Positions 37,084 through 40,820 of a DNA stretch of 40,820 bases are shown here, in pieces; the first letter of the stretch is position 1; each line of letters starts with the position of its first letter. The stretch covers positions 1 through 40,820 of the forward strand of contig NZ_BKAJ01000049.1 of the NCBI RefSeq assembly GCF_007992495.1, given 5' to 3'. The notes beneath the pieces were generated by a model. That model worked only from the letters and a program-made list of their open reading frames with translations. It was not told where the DNA came from and did no database searches. The position numbers and the translations under genes were made by a program. The DNA is from Reyranella soli (lineage in GTDB: Bacteria > Pseudomonadota > Alphaproteobacteria > Reyranellales > Reyranellaceae).

Positions 37084-37114
37084 TTGACCTAAAGTTAACT
37101 TGAGGTCGTAGCCT
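37084..37114 (+). promoter_or_regulatory. SoxR operator within a MerR-type 19-bp-spacer promoter
   Basis: CCTAAAGTTAACTTGAGG at 37088-37105 matches the enterobacterial soxS operator CCTCAAGTTAACTTGAGG at 17 of 18 positions. It lies between TTGACC (37084-37089) and TAGCCT (37109-37114), 19 bases apart, the elongated spacing of MerR-family promoters. It points toward the VOC gene, which starts 25 bases after the -10 element behind a GGAGG site. Confidence 0.88.
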
Positions 37115-37138
37115 CCGCAAGTCGAAGGAGGTCCTGTC

Positions 37139-37519
37139 ATGTCTACGCCCCGCATCGAGCATGTGAACGTCACCGTCTCGAACCCCGAACGCGCCGCCAG
37201 GCTGATGGAGGAGCTGTTCGACTGGCAGGTGCGCTGGAAGGGCCCGGCGCGCGACGGCGGCCGCACCATCCATATCGGATCGAAGGAGCATTACATCGCG
37301 CTCTATACCGGCCGCGACGTCGCCTACACCGCCGAGGACTTCGCCAAGGGCCGGCCGCTCAACCACATCGGCATCGAGGTCGACGACATCGACGCCACCG
37401 AAACGCGCGTCGTCGCCGCCGGGCTGAAACCCTTCAACCACGACAATTACGATCCGGGCCGGCGCTTCTACTTCCTGGATCCCGACGGCATCGAATACGA
37501 GATCATCAGCTACCGGTGA
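37139..37519 (+). CDS. VOC (glyoxalase/bleomycin-resistance-like) protein, probable SoxR target
   Basis: A 126-residue single vicinal-oxygen-chelate protein with two beta-alpha-beta-beta-beta modules: RIEHVNVTVSNPERAARLME in the first, and NHIGIEVDDIDATETRVVAA with FYFLDPDGIEYEIISYR in the second. The histidines near residue 8 and in NHIGIEV and the terminal glutamate are candidate metal ligands. It may detoxify or bind an electrophilic or redox-active compound. That role is inferred from the fold and from the SoxR operator in its promoter. GGAGG lies seven bases before the ATG. Confidence 0.88.
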   Translation: MSTPRIEHVNVTVSNPERAARLMEELFDWQVRWKGPARDGGRTIHIGSKEHYIALYTGRDVAYTAEDFAKGRPLNHIGIEVDDIDATETRVVAAGLKPFNHDNYDPGRRFYFLDPDGIEYEIISYR

Positions 37520-37522
37520 CGC

Positions 37523-38347
37523 TTACCAGTCGCTGGCGCGCACGATCTTCATCAGGTCGTCGGCCATGGTGAGCGCGGTCAGCACGCCGGTCTTGGGATT
37601 ATCCGGCATGGCCAACCCCAGCCGCTCCATCTTGAGCTCGCCCGAATCGCTCACGACCTCAAGGCGGCTGGCGTTGGTGCCGGCCGGCAGGGTCGGATCG
37701 GCCACCAGCTCGATATCGGTGTGCTGCAGGCCCGCGCCGCACAGCGCCACGGTGACCGCGAGATTGGCATTCTTCGGGTAAAGCCGGCCGGCGTCGGCGG
37801 GCTTGCCGCGGAAGATCACCGTCGGCTCCTTGATCGACGGCAGGTCGAACTCGGTCTCGGCCGGCGTGCCGCTCCAGGCATGCGGCGGCTTGATCGACAC
37901 GTACTTCACGCGCTCGAGCTTGCCGAGCCGCATGGCCAGAAGCCCGTCCAGACCGGCGATGGCGCCCGACGGCAGCCGCAGCCTGGCCCCGCTCTTCTCG
38001 GCGGCCTTGATGTGCTTCTTGTAGAGCTTGGGATCACCATAGGCGCCGGTGGCGATCACCATGAAGTCGATGCCCCTCTCCAGGATGGTCTCGCCCCAGT
38101 CGCGCACTGCCTGCTGGCTCGCCGCCTCGACCACGACGTCAGGCTTGAGCTTCAGGAGCGCCTTCAGAGTCTCGACCACGGCGACCTTGCGGCCGACCTT
38201 CGTCTGCGTCTCCTTGGCGCGGCCCGGGCGGACCAGCACGCCGACGATGTCGATGTCGGGCTTCTTTTCGCGAAACAGGTCGAACAGCGTCTGGCTGATG
38301 GCGCCGTAGCCGATCAAGGCGATCTTGAGCCGCTTCTTCCTGGCCAT
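37523..38347 (-). CDS. nadX: L-aspartate dehydrogenase-like protein (NadX family)
   Basis: A 274-residue NAD(P)-dependent amino-acid dehydrogenase. The N-terminal Rossmann motif is KIALIGYGAISQTLFDLF. DVVVEAASQQAVRDWGETIL and DFMVIATGAYGDPKLYKKHI follow, then GARLRLPSGAIAGLDGL, KPPHAWSGTP and ANLAVTVALCGAGLQHTDIE, in the order of NadX. The reaction is oxidation of aspartate to iminoaspartate, or the reverse, feeding NAD synthesis. No nadA or nadC is nearby. ATG at 38347 follows GGGGGAA by five bases; an upstream in-frame start near 38413 has no support. It converges on the VOC gene with a three-base gap. Confidence 0.83.
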   Translation of the reverse strand: MARKKRLKIALIGYGAISQTLFDLFREKKPDIDIVGVLVRPGRAKETQTKVGRKVAVVETLKALLKLKPDVVVEAASQQAVRDWGETILERGIDFMVIATGAYGDPKLYKKHIKAAEKSGARLRLPSGAIAGLDGLLAMRLGKLERVKYVSIKPPHAWSGTPAETEFDLPSIKEPTVIFRGKPADAGRLYPKNANLAVTVALCGAGLQHTDIELVADPTLPAGTNASRLEVVSDSGELKMERLGLAMPDNPKTGVLTALTMADDLMKIVRASDW

Positions 38348-38403
38348 GCAGTTCCCCCGCGAATTCCCGAAAAGCGCCGCACTATAGCGAGGGCCCACGG
38401 GCC

Positions 38404-38432
38404 TTGCGACCATGAGGGGGCACGGTTATAAC
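38404..38432 (+). promoter_or_regulatory. Putative promoter of tRNA-Pro
   Basis: TTGCGA (38404-38409) and TATAAC (38427-38432) are separated by 17 bases, followed by a GC-rich stretch (CCCGCCTCCCGAGCGGGG), the kind of discriminator seen at stable-RNA promoters. The mature tRNA begins 33 bases after the -10. Confidence 0.55.
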
Positions 38433-38465
38433 CCCGCCTCCCGAGCGGGGTGCCTCCGTTTCTGA

Positions 38466-38542
38466 CGGAGTGTAGCTCAGCCTGGTAGAGCACTAGCTTC
38501 GGGAGCTAGGGGCCGGAGGTTCGAATCCTCTCACTCCGACCA
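38466..38542 (+). tRNA. tRNA-Pro (anticodon CGG)
   Basis: A 77-base cloverleaf. Acceptor CGGAGTG (38466-38472) pairs with CACTCCG (38532-38538). The anticodon stem CTAGC/GCTAG (38493-38497 and 38505-38509) frames the loop TTCGGGA with anticodon CGG at 38500-38502. The T-arm reads GGTTCGAATCC. The discriminator is A and CCA is encoded (38540-38542). The C1-G72 pair agrees with bacterial proline tRNAs. A rho-independent terminator follows nine bases later. Confidence 0.97.
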
Positions 38543-38550
38543 ATCGGGAC

Positions 38551-38584
38551 AAACGGCGCGCAGCAATGCGCGCCGTTTTGCTTT
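38551..38584 (+). terminator. Rho-independent terminator after tRNA-Pro
   Basis: A stem of up to 11 base pairs (AAACGGCGCGC at 38551-38561 with GCGCGCCGTTT at 38568-38578) has loop AGCAAT and is followed by TTGCTTT. The lipoprotein gene ends at 38590 on the opposite strand, so it may serve both. Confidence 0.8.
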
Positions 38585-38589
38585 GCAGC

Positions 38590-38898
38590 CTAGAACGCCG
38601 GCGCGCCGCCAGGACGAGGGACCGGCCGGCCGACCGGATCGCCCGGCGTGATGACGTAGGCCGGCGTCCCTGGTGGGTTCGCATACAGCGCCGACGGCGG
38701 CAGGCCACCCACGACCGGGCCCTGCGGAACGACGGACGCGCTCGGCGCGGCGTCGGGATCGGCGGGCTGCACGACGGTCGCTGTCGAGGCGGGCGCTGTG
38801 GAAGCGGGCGCTGCCGGCGCGGGCGGCGGTGGATTGGGTTCTGCACAGGCAGCGGCCAGAACGCCGACGGCGATAACGCTGAACCAGGTGCGTGTCAC
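38590..38898 (-). CDS. Small proline/alanine-rich lipoprotein
   Basis: A 102-residue exported protein. The signal TRTWFSVIAVGVLAAAC has a lipobox with cysteine at residue 18, so it should be lipid-anchored. The rest is low-complexity Pro/Ala (NPPPPAPAAPASTAPASTAT), ending in LPPSALYANPPGTPAYVITP and a Pro/Gly-rich tail. No domain is recognised. GTG at 38898 follows GGGGAGG by five bases; an open frame upstream to 39129 lacks coding character. The 279 bases between this gene and the next (38899-39177) show no clear element. Confidence 0.65.
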   Translation of the reverse strand: MTRTWFSVIAVGVLAAACAEPNPPPPAPAAPASTAPASTATVVQPADPDAAPSASVVPQGPVVGGLPPSALYANPPGTPAYVITPGDPVGRPVPRPGGAPAF

Positions 38899-39177
38899 AT
38901 CTGCCTCCCCTGCCGATCGAGTGCGGTGCGCTTCACGCAGGATACTCAAGCCGGCTGGGAACTGCAAAACCGCCTGACGTTTGCGCACCGCGGTGCTCGC
39001 CCTGCGTTGACCTTTACCGGGAATGTCGGCACGCTGTTTTGCACCGCGCACCAGTAGGTTTGTCCCGTGGGCGACCGAATTTTCCAGCGCGAGCCCGTGA
39101 GGAGGCAGCCTATCGAGTAAGCGTTTCAATCACATAGCCAACTTCGGCCCAAACAATCCGATCTGGGAGGCGGCGTC

Positions 39178-40806
39178 ATGACCGACGAAGCGAACAAGAA
39201 GGGTCCCGAAAGTACAAGGCGTGAGTTCCTTACCGCGACGACGGCGCTCGCCGGCGCTGCAATCGCGGGTGGTGTGCCCGGCACTGCCAGGGCCGGTCGC
39301 AAGCGCAATCCAAAGCGCGGCGGCACGGTGCGTTTCGGCACCAGAGACGACTCGGCCGGTCTCGATACCCATCGCAACTTCATCTACTACGTCTCCCAAC
39401 CGATGGCCGGCACCACCGGCGGCCTGCTCGACTTCGATGCGGGCATGAACATCGTTGCCGGCATCGCCCAGGAATGGGAGCCGTCCAAGGACCTCAAGAC
39501 CTGGACTTTCAAGCTTCGGCAGGGAGCCGAGTTCCACAACGGCGAGACGATCGACGCCCAGGCCGTGAAGTGGAACCTCGAGCGCATCCTCGATCCCAAG
39601 ATCGGCCATTCCTTCACCCGGTCGGCGCTGATCGACGTCGAACGCGTCACGGTCGACGACAAGTGGATCGTGCAGGTCCATCTCAAGGAGGCGAGTGCCG
39701 CCTTCGATTCCAATCTCATCTACTACCCGGTGAACCTCATCGCGCCGGGTGCCGCCGACAAGGCCGACACCGCGCCAGCAGGTTGCGGGCCGTTCCAGTT
39801 CAAGGCGTGGAAACGCTTCGACGTCTGCGAACTCGTGCGCTTCGAGAACTTCTGGGAGACCGATTCGGAGGGCAACACCCTGCCCTATCTCGACGGCCTG
39901 ATCGGTCGGCCGAAGAAGGAGGATCGTGTGCGTCTGACGGCGCTGCGCGCCGGCGAGCTCGACCTGATCGACAACGTCGCCTATGCCGACGCACCCTCCT
40001 TCCTCAAGGACTACAGCAAGGTCTACGAAACCTACCCGGTGCCGCAGGTCGGCACCGCCATGGTCACCTTCAACCTGCGCAGCGGGCCGTTCTCCGCCAA
40101 GGACAATCCGGACGCCCACATGCTGCGCACGGCGGCGGCGCATGCCATCGACCATGAGGGCATCCACGAGGCTGTGTTCAACAAGCAGGGCGAGATCGCC
40201 AAGGGCTTCTACAGCAAGTCGAGCCCCTGGTACGGCAAGGACATCAAGCCATGGCCGGCTTTCGATCCCGACAAGGCCAAGGCGCTGCGCAAGAAGGCCA
40301 AGGACGGCGACGCCAAGCTCCTGATCATCGCCAACGACAGCTTCCCGTACATGCAGCAGTCGGGCGAGTTGGTGCACGCCATGCTGAAGGACGCGGGCTT
40401 CAACGTGACCTTCGAGATCCATCCCACGCCGGTGATCCAGGACAAGTACAACAAGGCGGCGTTCGATATCGATTCGACGGCCAACAGCTACCGCATCGAT
40501 CCCGACGGCTGGTACTCGCGCAACATCCTGTCCACGGCGCCCGAGACCAAGCGGCGCATCGGCTACGTCAACGAGAAAGTCGACCAGCTGATCATGGCCG
40601 CGGCCGTCGAGCGCGACAAGGACAAGCGCCGACAGATGTATGCCGACGTCGATTCGATCGTGAACCAGGACCTGCCGCTTCTCTACACGCACTTCGTGTC
40701 GATCCTGCAGGCCGGGACCAAGAAGCTGAAAGGCTACAAGCCCGCCTTCACCGGCCCGTTCCAGTATGCCGCCGGCGGCATGCGGACGGCGTGGATGGAA
40801 GGTTAG
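39178..40806 (+). CDS. Tat-exported peptide/solute-binding protein (SBP_bac_5 family)
   Basis: A 542-residue periplasmic binding protein of the DppA/OppA class. The N-terminus carries a twin-arginine signal (STRREFLTATTALAGAAIAG) with likely cleavage near ARA. The mature part shows KRGGTVRFGTRDDSAGLDTH, WEPSKDLKTWTFKLRQGAEF and HNGETIDAQAVKWNLERILD, then GCGPFQFKAWKRFDVCELVR and TAAAHAIDHEGIHEAVFNK. It is only distantly like the binding protein at 18707, which uses a Sec signal. Permease and ATPase partners are not in the window and probably follow to the right. GGGAGG lies seven bases before ATG 39178. Confidence 0.9.
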   Translation: MTDEANKKGPESTRREFLTATTALAGAAIAGGVPGTARAGRKRNPKRGGTVRFGTRDDSAGLDTHRNFIYYVSQPMAGTTGGLLDFDAGMNIVAGIAQEWEPSKDLKTWTFKLRQGAEFHNGETIDAQAVKWNLERILDPKIGHSFTRSALIDVERVTVDDKWIVQVHLKEASAAFDSNLIYYPVNLIAPGAADKADTAPAGCGPFQFKAWKRFDVCELVRFENFWETDSEGNTLPYLDGLIGRPKKEDRVRLTALRAGELDLIDNVAYADAPSFLKDYSKVYETYPVPQVGTAMVTFNLRSGPFSAKDNPDAHMLRTAAAHAIDHEGIHEAVFNKQGEIAKGFYSKSSPWYGKDIKPWPAFDPDKAKALRKKAKDGDAKLLIIANDSFPYMQQSGELVHAMLKDAGFNVTFEIHPTPVIQDKYNKAAFDIDSTANSYRIDPDGWYSRNILSTAPETKRRIGYVNEKVDQLIMAAAVERDKDKRRQMYADVDSIVNQDLPLLYTHFVSILQAGTKKLKGYKPAFTGPFQYAAGGMRTAWMEG

Positions 40807-40810
40807 CCCT

Positions 40811-40820
40811 CTTCCGGACC
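40811..40820. repeat. Left end of another palindromic repeat element, cut by the window edge
   Basis: CTTCCGGACC at 40811-40820 equals the first ten bases of the elements at 22089 and 26409, and the two preceding bases CT also match the 26409 copy. It starts five bases after a stop codon, as the other copies do. The remainder is outside the window. Confidence 0.5.

Overview
The window is a high-GC, gene-dense stretch of chromosome with 35 intact protein genes, one tRNA, two decayed gene remnants and a family of nested palindromic repeats. It most resembles an alphaproteobacterium, possibly Reyranella-like. This is inferred from gene content (a LIV-type branched-chain amino-acid ABC operon, an AcuI-type reductase, a CysN-CysC fusion, SoxR placed directly beside a non-SoxS target, separate GlyQ and GlyS chains, and pyruvate phosphate dikinase) and from GC-biased codon use. 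No rRNA is present to confirm it.

Layout from left to right. 1-548: a frameshifted gene remnant entering from the left edge, and a 42-bp scrap of an acuI-like gene. 549-5598 (minus): livK-livH-livM-livG-livF, a complete amino-acid/amide ABC importer. 5729-6721 (minus): an acrylyl-CoA reductase-like enzyme. 6925-10688 (plus): sulfotransferase, cysD and cysNC, a self-contained sulfation module that makes PAPS and uses it. 10699-11820 (minus): a Cache-HAMP sensor with no output domain. 11947-13968 (plus): a YgfZ/CAF17-type protein and an exported FecR-domain protein. 14059-22053 (plus): ggt, a DUF1028 gene and a five-gene Dpp/Opp-type peptide importer, probably one scavenging operon. 22197-25203 (minus): a small protein, two paralogous GNAT acetyltransferases, and a six-helix membrane protein fused to a NadD-like nucleotidyltransferase. 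A LysR regulator (25436-26392) diverges from the fusion gene. 26477-33467 (minus): HIT, meaB, ppdK, glyS and glyQ, tightly packed behind a good promoter upstream of glyQ. 33576-36451: a zinc-ribbon membrane protein, glpD, a small membrane protein and an LTXXQ-like periplasmic protein. 36594-37519: soxR diverging from a VOC-family gene over an almost perfect SoxR operator. 37523-40806: an aspartate dehydrogenase-like gene, tRNA-Pro(CGG) with promoter and terminator, a small lipoprotein, and a Tat-exported peptide-binding protein.

The most unusual non-coding structure is a family of imperfect palindromes. Each consists of two hairpin units around an ATCATGATCATGA-like core. They lie at 15886-15938, 22057-22192, 26409-26475 and 36456-36592, and another is cut by the right edge at 40811. 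Two of the loci are nested, with one element sitting inside the core of another. Hairpin stems differ between copies but the changes are compensatory. All loci lie just after stop codons, three of them between convergent genes.

The least familiar protein system is the 22704-25203 cluster (membrane-anchored nucleotidyltransferase plus two GNATs, with a divergent LysR). Its substrate cannot be read from the sequence.
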